A stretch of 64,000 nucleotides of DNA, from assembly GCF_005221325.1 (NCBI RefSeq), contig NZ_CP039889.1, forward strand, positions 372,001 to 436,000, in the 5' to 3' direction. This stretch comes from Agrobacterium tumefaciens. Lineage in GTDB: Bacteria > Pseudomonadota > Alphaproteobacteria > Rhizobiales > Rhizobiaceae. Shown here in pieces: positions 35,055 through 44,267 of the stretch (positions are counted from its first letter, which is position 1; every line of letters begins with the position of its first letter). A model generated the notes under the pieces. That model worked only from the letters and a program-made list of their open reading frames with translations, had not been told where the DNA came from and did no database searches. A program made the position numbers and the translations under genes.

Positions 35055-36242
35055 TTACAGCTTCACCCAGCCGCCATTCTTCTTACCTGACTCGATGCAG
35101 GCCGTGACGAAGGCAACACCTTTGACGCCGTCATCCACCGTCGGATAGGTGACCGCCTTGTCCAGTGCCGAACCGGTGCGGCGCGCCTCGATGGCATGTG
35201 CAGCCTCGGTATAGATGGTGGCGAAGGCTTCGAGATATCCTTCCGGATGGCCCGACGGGATGCGGGTGACGCGGGCGGCTGCGGCCCCTGCCCCGGCACC
35301 ACCGCGGGTGATCAGCTGCTTCGGCTCGCCGAGCTTCGTGAACCACAGATAATTTGGATCGGCCTGCGTCCATTCGAGACCGGCCTTGTCGCCATAAATG
35401 CGGATCTTCAATCCGTTTTCATGGCCGACCGCCACCTGGCTGCACCAGAGCATGCCCCTGGCGGCCTGCTTGCCGCCCTTTGGCTTGAAGCGCATCATCA
35501 CATGGGCATTGTCATCCAGACGGCGTCCTTCGACAAACGTGTGCACATCCGCCGCCAGCTCATCCGCTTCCAGACCGGAAATGAAGCAACCGAGATTATA
35601 GGCATGGGTGCCGATATCGCCGGTGGAACCTCCTACGCCGGATTGGGCCGGATCGGTGCGCCAGACCGCCTGTTTCGCGCCGGTCTGTTCCACTGCTTCC
35701 GTCAGCCAGTCCTGCGGATATTCCATCTGCACCAGACGGATCGTGCCGAGTTCACCGGCCTCCACCAACTCGCGCGCATGCCGCACCATCGGATAACCGG
35801 TGTAGTTATGCGTCAGGATAAAAAGCGTATCGGCCTTGTCGGCCACGTCCTTCAGCTTCTTCGCATCGTCCAGATTGGAGGTCAGCGGCTTGTCGCAGAT
35901 GACATGGATGCCGCGCTCCAGAAAGGCCTTCGCCGCCGGATAATGCACATGGTTAGGGGTGACGATGGCCACTGCCTCGATACCATCTTCGCGCAGCGCT
36001 TCCTTTTCGGCCATTTCTTCAAACGAGCCATAGCAACGCTCAGGGTCGAGCCCCAGTTCACGGCCGGAAGCGAGAGATTTTTCCGGTGTCGAGGACAGGG
36101 CCCCTGCCACGAGATCGAAGCGATTGTCGAGCCGCGCCGCCATGCGGTGAACGCCGCCGATAAAGGCACCCGAACCACCGCCGACCATGCCAAGGCGAAT
36201 CCGCTTGTTCGCCCTGTCGGTTGTCTTTCCTTCAATAGCCAT
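35055..36242 (-). CDS. Gfo/Idh/MocA family dehydrogenase
   Basis: 395 residues. The N-terminal Rossmann fold has IRLGMVGGGSGAFIGGVHRMAARL (residues 16-39), a glycine motif for NAD(P). The central EKPxT-type catalytic motif reads CDKPLTSNLDDAKKL, and the C-terminal domain has GDIGTHAYNLGCFISG, whose GDxGxHxxN carries the catalytic His/Asp. These enzymes oxidise sugars or inositols, often at C3. Last gene of the minus-strand sugar operon, 21 bases after the isomerase. Together with the isomerase and ThuA homologue it points to keto-sugar chemistry. Substrate unknown. Confidence 0.87.
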   Translation of the reverse strand: MAIEGKTTDRANKRIRLGMVGGGSGAFIGGVHRMAARLDNRFDLVAGALSSTPEKSLASGRELGLDPERCYGSFEEMAEKEALREDGIEAVAIVTPNHVHYPAAKAFLERGIHVICDKPLTSNLDDAKKLKDVADKADTLFILTHNYTGYPMVRHARELVEAGELGTIRLVQMEYPQDWLTEAVEQTGAKQAVWRTDPAQSGVGGSTGDIGTHAYNLGCFISGLEADELAADVHTFVEGRRLDDNAHVMMRFKPKGGKQAARGMLWCSQVAVGHENGLKIRIYGDKAGLEWTQADPNYLWFTKLGEPKQLITRGGAGAGAAAARVTRIPSGHPEGYLEAFATIYTEAAHAIEARRTGSALDKAVTYPTVDDGVKGVAFVTACIESGKKNGGWVKL

Positions 36243-36263
36243 AATATCTCCCCTGAAATGCTT

Positions 36264-37316
36264 TCAAAGCCCAAGCATACGGCGGTTGGCCGCATCGTCG
36301 GTGCCACCAGATGCGAAATCGTCAAAGGCTTTTTCCGTAACGCGGATGATATGCGCCTTGACGAATTCAGCACCTTCGCGCGCGCCATCTTCAGGGTGTT
36401 TCAGCGCGCATTCCCACTCGACCACGGCCCAGCCGTCGAAATCATTGGCCGCCATTTTCGAGAAGACCGCACCGAAATCCACCTGCCCGTCGCCCAGCGA
36501 GCGGAACCGGCCGGCACGGTTCACCCAGCCCTGATAACCGCCATAAACACCCTGCCGTCCGGTCGGATTGAACTCCGCATCCTTGACGTGGAACATCTTG
36601 ATGCGATCCTTGTAGATGTCGATATTGTCGAGATAATCAAGGCATTGCAGCACGTAGTGCGAGGGGTCGTAGAGCATGTTGGCGCGGGGATGGTTCTTCA
36701 CCCGCTCCAGGAACATCTCGAAGGTTATGCCATCATGCAGATCTTCGCCGGGATGGATTTCGTAGCAGACATCCACGCCCTGCTCATCGGCGTAATCAAG
36801 GATCGGCGTCCAGCGTTTTGCCAGCTCGTCAAAGGCGGTTTCCACAAGACCGGCCGGGCGCTGCGGCCACGGATAGATGAAGGGCCAGGCAAGAGCGCCC
36901 GAAAAGGTCGCATGTGCGTTGATGCCGAGATTTCTCGAGGCTTTCAGCGCAAGCTTCACCTGCTCCACCGCCCATTGCTGGCGAGCCTTCGGATTGCCGC
37001 GCACTTCAGGTGCTGCAAAACCATCGAAGGCCTCGTCATAGGCGGGGTGAACGGCAACCAGCTGGCCCTGCAAATGGGTGGAAAGCTCGGTCACCTCAAC
37101 GCCGTTCTGGCGCGCCACACCCGCAAATTCATCGCAATAATCCTTGGATTCCGCGGCCTTTTTCAGATCGATCAACTGCCCGGCCCAGGTGGGAACCTGC
37201 ACGCCGGCATAACCCTTTTCTGCGGCCCATTTGGTAATGCCGTCCCATGTATTGAAAGGCGCAGCATCACCGGCAAACTGACCGAGAAAAAGACCCGGTC
37301 CCTTGATCGTTTTCAT
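36264..37316 (-). CDS. Sugar phosphate isomerase/epimerase family (TIM barrel)
   Basis: 350 residues of the xylose-isomerase-like TIM-barrel (AP endonuclease 2) family. Visible blocks: TKWAAEKGYAGVQVPTWAG, GVEVTELSTHLQGQLVAVHP, CYEIHPGEDLHDGITFEMFLE (metal ligand Glu/His), LYDPSHYVLQCLDYLDNIDIYKDRIKMFHVKDAEFNP and GWAVVEWECALKHPEDGAREGAEF. Relatives include IolE and keto-sugar isomerases or hydrolases. It starts behind AGGAGGAG, directly after a 14-bp palindrome, so it may have its own regulated promoter within the operon. Probable partner of the two Gfo/Idh enzymes. Confidence 0.85.
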   Translation of the reverse strand: MKTIKGPGLFLGQFAGDAAPFNTWDGITKWAAEKGYAGVQVPTWAGQLIDLKKAAESKDYCDEFAGVARQNGVEVTELSTHLQGQLVAVHPAYDEAFDGFAAPEVRGNPKARQQWAVEQVKLALKASRNLGINAHATFSGALAWPFIYPWPQRPAGLVETAFDELAKRWTPILDYADEQGVDVCYEIHPGEDLHDGITFEMFLERVKNHPRANMLYDPSHYVLQCLDYLDNIDIYKDRIKMFHVKDAEFNPTGRQGVYGGYQGWVNRAGRFRSLGDGQVDFGAVFSKMAANDFDGWAVVEWECALKHPEDGAREGAEFVKAHIIRVTEKAFDDFASGGTDDAANRRMLGL

Positions 37317-37328
37317 AAAAATCTCCTC

Positions 37329-37342
37329 CTGTATCGATACAG
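37329..37342. promoter_or_regulatory. 14-bp palindrome at the isomerase ribosome site
   Basis: CTGTATCGATACAG is perfectly palindromic and its end abuts the AGGAGGAG ribosome site of the isomerase. This suggests an operator for a LacI- or GntR-like regulator encoded elsewhere, giving independent control of the isomerase and dehydrogenase. Confidence 0.4.
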
Positions 37343-37462
37343 TTCAGCGGTAAAACCGCTTTGGCTCCCATTTTGCCAAGCTAACCGCTCATAATTTTCA
37401 GACAAGCCCCAAATGCCGGGGAGCGAGAGAATTTCGCTATTTCACTAAAAAACGAAACAAGC

Positions 37463-38536
37463 CTAAAGCGCCAGGCCGCTGGCCCTGTCGAAGACATGCA
37501 CACGTTCATGATGCACGGTGGCGGCAAAGGGCGTATTGACCTTCACCGGTTGCTCGCCATCCACCACCGCCGTCACCTGATCACCCGCCAGTTCAAAGAC
37601 CACATGGGTCTGCGCGCCGGTCGGTTCCACCAGCACCGTCCTGCCGGAGAGCGAGATATCGCCGCCGATGATCGAGCCGATATGTTCCGGTCTCAAGCCA
37701 ATCGTCACCGGCTGGCCGCGTTTGACCTTTCTGGAGGCGGCAATGCGGATCGCGGTTCCATCCTTCAGCCGGGCGGCGGGCTGGTCGCCCTCGCCATCGA
37801 CCACGCCTTCGATGAGGTTCATGGCGGGCGAACCGATGAAGGCGGCGACGAAGAGATTGGCGGGTGTCTTGTAAAGCTCGAGCGGCGTGCCCTGCTGTTC
37901 GATGCGACCGTGATTGAGCACCACCACCCGGTCTGCCAGCGTCATGGCTTCGATCTGGTCATGGGTGACATAGATGGAGGTCGTACCGACCTTCTGATGC
38001 AGTGCCTTGATTTCACTGCGCATCTGCACGCGCAGCTTGGCATCGAGGTTGGAGAGCGGCTCATCGAACAGGAAGACTGCAGGGTTGCGCACCACCGCGC
38101 GCCCCATGGCGACGCGCTGACGCTGGCCGCCGGAAAGCTGCGAGGGCTTGCGGTCCAGAAGCTTGCCGAGATCGAGCATGCGGGCGGCTTCCGCCACACG
38201 CTCTTCGATGACGTTTTTCGGTTGGCCGGCAAGCTTCAGGTTGAAACCCATGTTTTCGGCCACCGTCATATGCGGATAAAGCGCGTAAGACTGGAACACC
38301 ATGGCGATGTTGCGCTCACGCGGGGTCATGCCATTGACCACCTTGTCGCCGATGAGGATATCCCCATCGGTGATTTCCTCCAGCCCGGCGATCATGCGCA
38401 GCAACGTGGACTTGCCACAGCCGGAAGGCCCAACCAGCGCGATGAATTCGCCGTCCGTTATATCAAGCGAGATGCCGTGAATGACATCGAGCGAGGCATA
38501 GGACTTGCGGATATCCCTAAGTTCGACGGAAGCCAT
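37463..38536 (-). CDS. Sugar ABC transporter ATPase (UgpC/MalK type)
   Basis: 357 residues. Walker A GPSGCGKST (36-44), Q loop MVFQSYALYPHMTVAENMGF, signature LSGGQRQRVAMGRAVVRNP, Walker B VFLFDEPLSNLD and switch IYVTHDQIEAMTLADRVVVL. A C-terminal OB/TOBE domain of about 120 residues (IGLRPEHIGSI...) is typical of CUT1 importers. It energises the two permeases encoded just upstream. The 146-base gap to the isomerase is the largest in this operon. Confidence 0.93.
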   Translation of the reverse strand: MASVELRDIRKSYASLDVIHGISLDITDGEFIALVGPSGCGKSTLLRMIAGLEEITDGDILIGDKVVNGMTPRERNIAMVFQSYALYPHMTVAENMGFNLKLAGQPKNVIEERVAEAARMLDLGKLLDRKPSQLSGGQRQRVAMGRAVVRNPAVFLFDEPLSNLDAKLRVQMRSEIKALHQKVGTTSIYVTHDQIEAMTLADRVVVLNHGRIEQQGTPLELYKTPANLFVAAFIGSPAMNLIEGVVDGEGDQPAARLKDGTAIRIAASRKVKRGQPVTIGLRPEHIGSIIGGDISLSGRTVLVEPTGAQTHVVFELAGDQVTAVVDGEQPVKVNTPFAATVHHERVHVFDRASGLAL

Positions 38537-38553
38537 GTTTTGCTCCTTTCACG

Positions 38554-39402
38554 TCACGATTTGACGGCACCGGCCGTCAGGCCCGCGATGATGTGTTTTT
38601 GTGCGAGGAAGAAGACGATGACGGTCGGCAGGATCGTCAGCGTGATGAAGGCGAGCACGAGTTGCCATTCGGTGCCGAATTCGCCGCGATAGACCATGAT
38701 GCCAAGCGGCCAGGGATATTTCGATTCCGAATTCAACATGATCAGCGGCAGGATGTAGCTGTTCCAGCTGCCGACGAACGAGACGATGCCAACAGTCGCC
38801 ACGATCGGCCGCGAGAGCGGCATGGAAATGTGCCAGAAGAAGCGCAGATAACCGCAGCCATCCACGAAGGCGGCCTGAAACAGCTCCTCGGGCAGATTAC
38901 GGAAATAATTGCGGAACAGAAGAATGCTCATGCCAAGCCCGAAGGCCACCTGCGGCAGGACCACGCCCCAATAGGTATCGAGCAGGCCAAGATCGCGAAT
39001 GCGGATGAAGAGCGGCAGGATCGCGGTGGCCGCCGGGAACATCAGCCCCAGCAGGAAATAATTGAGCAGGAAGGACGAGCCGAAGAATTTTACGTGCGCG
39101 AAGGTGAAGGCCGCCATGGCCGAAACCGTTAGCGTCAGGAACACCGTCAAGAGCGCGATAACAAGTGAATTGAAGATCTGCAGCCAGTAGCGCTTGCCGA
39201 GCAGAATGTCCCCGTAATTGGCCCATTGCCATTCGGCCGGAATGCCGAAGGGGTTCACGCGCAGGTCTCCCAGCGTCTTGAAGCCGCCAAGTGCGGTGGT
39301 GAGCAACGGGATGAGCACGATGGCCGCGATCAGGCTCAGCGATATATAAAGATAAAGCTTGGTTTGCAGCGGCATGCGCATGGAAGTGGATGTGTCAGTC
39401 AT
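38554..39402 (-). CDS. Sugar ABC transporter permease (MalG type)
   Basis: 282 residues, six membrane helices: LYLYISLSLIAAIVLIPLLTTALGGFK first, then FNSLVIALLTVFLTLTVSAMAAFTFA. The EAA loop is ELFQAAFVDGCGYLRFFWHISMPLSRPIVATVGI. It overlaps the preceding permease stop by eight bases. With that protein it forms the channel of the CUT1 importer. Confidence 0.92.
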   Translation of the reverse strand: MTDTSTSMRMPLQTKLYLYISLSLIAAIVLIPLLTTALGGFKTLGDLRVNPFGIPAEWQWANYGDILLGKRYWLQIFNSLVIALLTVFLTLTVSAMAAFTFAHVKFFGSSFLLNYFLLGLMFPAATAILPLFIRIRDLGLLDTYWGVVLPQVAFGLGMSILLFRNYFRNLPEELFQAAFVDGCGYLRFFWHISMPLSRPIVATVGIVSFVGSWNSYILPLIMLNSESKYPWPLGIMVYRGEFGTEWQLVLAFITLTILPTVIVFFLAQKHIIAGLTAGAVKS

Positions 39403-40333
39403 GGCGCATGAAAATCCTTTTGTAACCGAAGGCGAGCGTCACGCAGATGACGAAGAGAACGACGCCGACCGCGCTGCCAAGCCCCACCTGCATGCGCATG
39501 ACGCCGTAGGTGTAGAGGAAGGTGACCATGGTCTGCGTGGAGTTGGACGGGCCACCGCCGGTAAGCGGCATGATCATGTCGAAAAGCTGCAGCGAGCCGA
39601 TGACCGCGAAGAAGACGGACAGGCGCACCGTGGAGCCGAGCATCGGCAACGTGACGTAACGGAATTTCTGCCAGCCGGACGCGCCGTCGATTTCAGCCGC
39701 TTCCAGCACGTTCTTGTCGACGGATTGAAGGCCGGCGATAAAGAGCATCATGTGGAAACCGAAATATTTCCAGACGATGACGCCGAGCACGGCATAGATC
39801 GCCACATCCTTGTCGGCCAGCACATAAGGATTGGCGAAGCCGAAGAAATTGGAGATGGCGGCGAAAAGTCCATAATCGCCATCATAAACGAAACGCCAGA
39901 TCAGACCTGCCGCGACGTCAGCCAGAACATAGGGCAGGAAGAACACCAGCCGGAAGGCGACGACGCCGGGAATGCGGTGCGCCAGCATCATGGCGAGCCA
40001 GATCGCCAGCGGAATCTGGATCAGGATCGAGATGAGGATGATCAGTCCGTTATTGATCAGGGCCTGCGAGAAGGCGGCATTGCCGAACAGGACCTGAAAA
40101 TTCTTCAAACCCACGAAATCGGTCGGCGTGCCGTAACCGTTCCAGCGGTAAAGGCTGTACCACGCCGCCTCGCCCATGGGCAGGATGACGAACAGGGTAA
40201 AGAGCAGAAGTGCTGGCGGCAGAAACACCAGCAGGGTCAGCGCCCGGTCATGCGCGACCGAACTTTGCTTGCGCTTGGCCTTTGTCGCGCCGCGCGCCGG
40301 TATGGACGCAGAAGTCATGGAAATATCCGTCAT
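39395..40333 (-). CDS. Sugar ABC transporter permease (MalF type)
   Basis: 312 residues. After a cytoplasmic basic N-terminus (ARGATKAKRKQSSVAHDRA) comes a first helix, LTLLVFLPPALLLFTLFVILPMGEAAWYSLY. The EAA loop reads EAAEIDGASGWQKFRYVTLPMLGSTVRL, and PLTGGGPSNSTQTMVTFLYTYG is the conserved MalF-like periplasmic segment. Forms a heterodimer channel with the MalG-type permease. Confidence 0.92.
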   Translation of the reverse strand: MTDISMTSASIPARGATKAKRKQSSVAHDRALTLLVFLPPALLLFTLFVILPMGEAAWYSLYRWNGYGTPTDFVGLKNFQVLFGNAAFSQALINNGLIILISILIQIPLAIWLAMMLAHRIPGVVAFRLVFFLPYVLADVAAGLIWRFVYDGDYGLFAAISNFFGFANPYVLADKDVAIYAVLGVIVWKYFGFHMMLFIAGLQSVDKNVLEAAEIDGASGWQKFRYVTLPMLGSTVRLSVFFAVIGSLQLFDMIMPLTGGGPSNSTQTMVTFLYTYGVMRMQVGLGSAVGVVLFVICVTLAFGYKRIFMRHD

Positions 40334-40364
40334 CTCTATCCGCTTTCATGGAGGCAGATAAGCA

Positions 40365-40385
40365 GCGCCGCATATTTGGCGGCGC
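40365..40385 (-). other. Intercistronic hairpin after the sugar-binding protein gene
   Basis: GCGCCGC and GCGGCGC pair around a 7-base loop, between the binding-protein stop (40405) and the permease start (40333). There is no T run. Likely protects the 3' end of the binding-protein message. Confidence 0.5.
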
Positions 40386-40404
40386 CGCCATGGAAATCGT
40401 CAGG

Positions 40405-41706
40405 TCAGCGCAGTTCGAATGCGTCCTGAATCTGCTGGGCGCCTTCCTCCGCGGTCATCTGGCCGGACACGATCTCAACCGAGACATCGTTGACGACACG
40501 GCCGACGGCGGCACCCAATGTCTGGTCGAAGAAGTTCTGGTGCCAGGTGGAAGCGGCAAGCTGCTTGGCCGAATCTGCCAGCAGCGGGTTCTTCACCGCA
40601 CCGGCAGCACCCGTGGCAACCGGCAGGATCATGCCGGCGGTCGCCATTTTCTCCTCGCTTTCCTTGCTGGTCAGGAAGGTTGCGAAATCGATCGCTTCCT
40701 TGGAAGCGTTTTTGGTGAGCGCCCAGCCGTTCAACCCGCCCAGGGTGTCGGTGGCCTTGCCAGCACCACCTTCAACGACCGGGAAGGCAAAGCGGCCGAT
40801 ATTTTCAGGGGCAAGCCCCTTGCCGTCGCCGGCATTCTTGCGCTGGTTGGCTTCGGTATTGTCGAAGCCGAGAATAATGGCGGCCTTGCCGTCGCCGAAG
40901 ACACCGAGCGCCTGTGGCCAGGTGGAACCGAGATAACCGGGCTGGAAGGGCTCGAGCTTGCCGAACTCGGCCAGCTGCTCACCCGCCTTGATGATGGCCG
41001 GGTCCATGAAGCCTTCGCCTTCGCCCTTGCGGGCGGCATCGAAGACGGCCTGGCCGCCGTTGCGCATGACGAGGTAGCTCCAGTAGAAATGGATCGGCCA
41101 TTTTTCACCGCCGCCACCGGCAATCGGCACGATGCCGGCTTCCTTTATCTTTTTGACCGTTGTGCCGAGATCATCCCAACTCTTGATGTCTTCCGCCTTC
41201 ACGCCGGCCTTGGAAAACAGCTCCTTGTTATAAAAGAAGCTGACGAGGCTGACCTTGTAAGGCACGGCCCAGACCTTGCCATCGAAAGACAGACCATCGA
41301 TTGCGGAGGCATTATAGGCCTGACGCAACTTGCCGCCATCGGCATCGAAAACTTCGGTCAGGTCCTTCAGCGCGCCGGTCTTGGACTGCTCCTCAAGGAC
41401 GCCCCCGCCCCAGCTGTAAAAGAAGTCAGGCACGTCGTTGGATTGCAGCAGCGTCGGCAATTTTGCCTTGAAGGCCTCGTTTTCGAGGAACTGCAGCTGA
41501 ACATCGACATCGGGGTGCTTGGCCTCATATTCCTTGGCAATTTCCTCCCAGACAGCCACGGATTTGGGGTCCAGTTCCACATGCATCCATTTAACGACCG
41601 TCGCGGCCGAGGCGCTGGCGGCGCCGAGCATGAGAGCAATGCTTGTCGTTGCGGCAAAGCCTGTCAGCCTGCCGCTCAGGCTTGCGCCTGCGTGCCAAAT
41701 CGTCAT
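40405..41706 (-). CDS. Sugar ABC transporter substrate-binding protein (CUT1)
   Basis: 433 residues. The signal peptide region is SGRLTGFAATTSIALMLGAASASAATVVKWMHVELDPK. SBP family 1 features: WEEIAKEYEAKHPDVDVQLQFLENEAFKAKLPTLLQSNDVPDFFYSWGGG, DGLSFDGKVWAVPYKVSLVSFFYNKELFSKAG and GGLNGWALTKNASKEAIDFATFL. It captures a sugar or glycoside in the periplasm. First gene of the six-gene minus-strand operon, with its promoter facing the ROK operon. Confidence 0.92.
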   Translation of the reverse strand: MTIWHAGASLSGRLTGFAATTSIALMLGAASASAATVVKWMHVELDPKSVAVWEEIAKEYEAKHPDVDVQLQFLENEAFKAKLPTLLQSNDVPDFFYSWGGGVLEEQSKTGALKDLTEVFDADGGKLRQAYNASAIDGLSFDGKVWAVPYKVSLVSFFYNKELFSKAGVKAEDIKSWDDLGTTVKKIKEAGIVPIAGGGGEKWPIHFYWSYLVMRNGGQAVFDAARKGEGEGFMDPAIIKAGEQLAEFGKLEPFQPGYLGSTWPQALGVFGDGKAAIILGFDNTEANQRKNAGDGKGLAPENIGRFAFPVVEGGAGKATDTLGGLNGWALTKNASKEAIDFATFLTSKESEEKMATAGMILPVATGAAGAVKNPLLADSAKQLAASTWHQNFFDQTLGAAVGRVVNDVSVEIVSGQMTAEEGAQQIQDAFELR

Positions 41707-41746
41707 GATGGTGATCCTCCCTCGGGGATTTCCTCATTTATTCCCC

Positions 41747-41855
41747 AATGCGGATTAATTCATATCAGGGTTCGCTCATTGTCAAGGCGCGGCGCCGATT
41801 TTTTGCGCTTTGTGCTTGACACACCCCACCCCCACTCCGTTATTTAATCCGCATT
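41747..41855. promoter_or_regulatory. Divergent promoters with mirror-image 12-bp operators
   Basis: AATGCGGATTAA at 41747-41758 and its exact reverse complement TTAATCCGCATT at 41844-41855 lie 97 bases apart, centre to centre. Each strand reads TTGACA (plus 41816-41821; minus 41785-41780), then an AT-rich -10 region that runs into TTAATCCGCATT. The two promoters are therefore built as mirror images, each with an operator over or just past its -10. The ROK protein encoded at 41898 is the natural binder, which is an inference. Confidence 0.7.
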
Positions 41856-41897
41856 CCGATATAAATCGGGACGTAACGGCATTGATCGCAGGACCCT

Positions 41898-43097
41898 ATG
41901 AAGACCGCAGACCCAGAATTGATGCGCGCGATCAACAGGCTGAGCGTGCTGGACAGCATCCGCCGCCATGGACCAATCTCGCGGGTGGAAATCAGCGAAA
42001 GAACGCAACTCTCCACCACGACCGTGTCGGCGATCACCGCCTCGCTGCTGGATGACGGGCTTATCCTCACCCGCCATATCGGCGATATCCGCACCGAAGG
42101 CGCACGCGGCAGACCACGCGTGATGCTGGAGCTGAACCCGGATGCCGCCCGTGTGGTGGGCGCCAAGATCGCCGCAAACCGCATGGTTTTCGTCGTCACC
42201 GATTTCTGCGGCAACGTGCTGTCTACCCTTTCCTTGCCGATCCGCGTCGACCGCCAGCCGATTGGCGTCATCGCCGATCTGGTGGAGGACGGGGTGCGCC
42301 GCTGCGTCGTCGATGCGGGCTTTTCGCTCGAGGATGTGGACATGGTCTGTCTTGGCCTACCCGGCGTCATCGAACATCGCACCGGCAAAATCCGCAGCAG
42401 CCCTATTCTCCGGGAAGTGAATGTCAACTTCGCCGAGGAAATGACGGCGCGGCTGAATTCGCCGACCATCATCGAAAGCGACGCCCACGCCATTACGCTC
42501 GCCCACCACTGGTTCGGCCATGCGCGCGATCTGGAAGACATGGTGCTGATTTCGCTCGAACAGACGCTCGGGCTTGGCGTGCTGCATCAAAACCAGCTCT
42601 TTCGCGGCGCGGGCGGCCTCAGCCACAATCTCGGCGATCTCGTCATCGGCCTCGCCAATGAAGGCACGGTGCGGCTGGCGAGCCAGGCGGGCGAAAATGC
42701 CATTCTTGGCTCGCGCCCGGTGGACGGGCGTTTTGCCGAGGCCATCCGGCTCGGTCGCGGCATGCAGCATGCCCATGCGCTGATTGCGGCTGAAGACAAT
42801 GAGCTGATCACGGCAGCCTTGCGCGCCGGTGCCGCACTCGGCCTGACGCTTGCCAATATCGTCACGCTGTTTGCGCCGCCGCGGGTCATCATCACCGGCT
42901 CCAGTCTGGAGCTTGGCGAACCCTTCATCACCAGCATCCGCGACAGCTACAACGCCGCCGTGCCGCCATCGCTGGCCGGCGTAGCCGAGCTGGTTTTCGA
43001 CGTTGCGAGCGACGAATTATGGGCGCAGGGGGCTGCGGCCGTCGCGCTTTACGAACTTTACGAATCGCCATGGAACACCACGGGGCCGGCGCTTTAG
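41898..43097 (+). CDS. ROK family transcriptional regulator
   Basis: 399 residues. The N-terminal winged helix is INRLSVLDSIRRHGPISRVEISERTQLSTTTVSAITASLLDDGLI (residues 11-55). The ROK sugar-kinase-like domain follows with VVGAKIAANRMVFVVTDFCGN and a regulatory region ISLEQTLGLGVLHQNQLFRGAGGLSHNLGDLVI. The CxCGxxGCxE zinc motif of NagC-like ROK proteins is not visible in this region, so it may work without zinc. Expected to repress both the ABC operon and its own operon until a sugar ligand binds. Confidence 0.9.
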   Translation: MKTADPELMRAINRLSVLDSIRRHGPISRVEISERTQLSTTTVSAITASLLDDGLILTRHIGDIRTEGARGRPRVMLELNPDAARVVGAKIAANRMVFVVTDFCGNVLSTLSLPIRVDRQPIGVIADLVEDGVRRCVVDAGFSLEDVDMVCLGLPGVIEHRTGKIRSSPILREVNVNFAEEMTARLNSPTIIESDAHAITLAHHWFGHARDLEDMVLISLEQTLGLGVLHQNQLFRGAGGLSHNLGDLVIGLANEGTVRLASQAGENAILGSRPVDGRFAEAIRLGRGMQHAHALIAAEDNELITAALRAGAALGLTLANIVTLFAPPRVIITGSSLELGEPFITSIRDSYNAAVPPSLAGVAELVFDVASDELWAQGAAAVALYELYESPWNTTGPAL

Positions 43098-43149
43098 CCC
43101 ACAAGGTTGAGCACGGGATTCGGCATTTCTGATTTACGGGAGGAATCAC

Positions 43150-44250
43150 ATGAAAAAGGTCGGTATCGGCATCATCGGCTGCGGCAACATCTCCAGCGCC
43201 TATCTCAAGGCCATGGCCTCGTTTCCGATTCTCGATATTCGCGGTCTTGCGGATATGAACGAGGAGGTGGCGAAGGCCCGCGCGGCAGAATTCGGCCTTC
43301 AGGCAACGAGCGTCGACGCGCTTCTTTCTGACCCTTCGGTGGAAATCATCGTCAACCTGACGATCCCCAAGGCGCATGTGGAAGTGGGTCTGCGGGCGCT
43401 GGACGCCGGCAAACATGCCTATTCCGAAAAACCGCTCGGCATCAATTTCGCGGAAGGCAAACACCTTGCGGATGCGGCAAAGGCCAAGGGTCTGCGCATC
43501 GGCTCGGCGCCGGATACATTCCTCGGCGGCGGACACCAGACCGCACGCCGCCTGATCGACGAAGGCGTGCTGGGCCAGCCCGTTGGCGGAACGGCCACTT
43601 TCATGTGCCCCGGCCATGAGCGCTGGCACCCCAACCCCGCCTTTTATTACGAGGTTGGTGGCGGGCCGATGCTGGATATGGGACCTTATTACATCACCGA
43701 CCTCGTCAACCTGTTTGGCCCGGTGGCCAAGGTCGCAGGCTTTGCCATTGCACCGCGCAACGAGCGCCTCATCACCAGTGAACCGAAGAACGGCGAGAAA
43801 ATCCCGGTCCATGTCGCGACACATGTGTCAGGCATTCTGGCTTTTGAGAATGGTGCCGTGGTGCAGGTAGGCATGAGCTTCGATGTCGCCGGCCATAAAC
43901 ATGTGCCGCTGGAAATTTACGGCACGGAAGGCACGCTGATCGTGCCCGACCCCAACCACTTCGGCGGCGAGGTGCAATTGCTGAAAAAGGGCGGCCAGTT
44001 CGAACCGCAGGCACTCTCTTCGCCCTATGCTGACGGCAATTACCGTTCCATCGGCGTCGCCGACATGGCCTATGCCATCCGCGAGAACCGTCCGCACCGC
44101 GCCAACGGCGACCTTGCCCTGCATGTGCTGGAAGTCATGGAAGCCTTCCAGACGGCATCGGACAGCGGCACCACCGTTTCCATCACCACCAAGGTGGAGC
44201 GCCCTGCTCCGCTTGAAACATCGCTGGTCGACGGCCAGCTCGGCAAATAA
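43150..44250 (+). CDS. Gfo/Idh/MocA family dehydrogenase
   Basis: 366 residues starting behind GGGAGGA. Rossmann motif VGIGIIGCGNISSAYLKAM at residues 4-22, the YSEKPLGINFAEGKHLADAAKAKG catalytic Lys-Pro block near 95, and GGGPMLDMGPYYITDLVNLFGPV with the substrate-site residues. Likely an NAD(P)-linked sugar oxidoreductase. It is followed by a ThuA-like gene; the pair has the same composition as S. meliloti thuA-thuB, reported to make 3-keto-trehalose. Substrate here unknown. Confidence 0.88.
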   Translation: MKKVGIGIIGCGNISSAYLKAMASFPILDIRGLADMNEEVAKARAAEFGLQATSVDALLSDPSVEIIVNLTIPKAHVEVGLRALDAGKHAYSEKPLGINFAEGKHLADAAKAKGLRIGSAPDTFLGGGHQTARRLIDEGVLGQPVGGTATFMCPGHERWHPNPAFYYEVGGGPMLDMGPYYITDLVNLFGPVAKVAGFAIAPRNERLITSEPKNGEKIPVHVATHVSGILAFENGAVVQVGMSFDVAGHKHVPLEIYGTEGTLIVPDPNHFGGEVQLLKKGGQFEPQALSSPYADGNYRSIGVADMAYAIRENRPHRANGDLALHVLEVMEAFQTASDSGTTVSITTKVERPAPLETSLVDGQLGK

Positions 44251-44267
44251 TCCTGAGGAGGAAATAA

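Noticed and set aside
35196..37394. A 732-codon open frame on the plus strand
   Set aside because: It lies opposite the Gfo/Idh dehydrogenase and isomerase genes, both well supported, and has an atypical amino acid mix without known domains.
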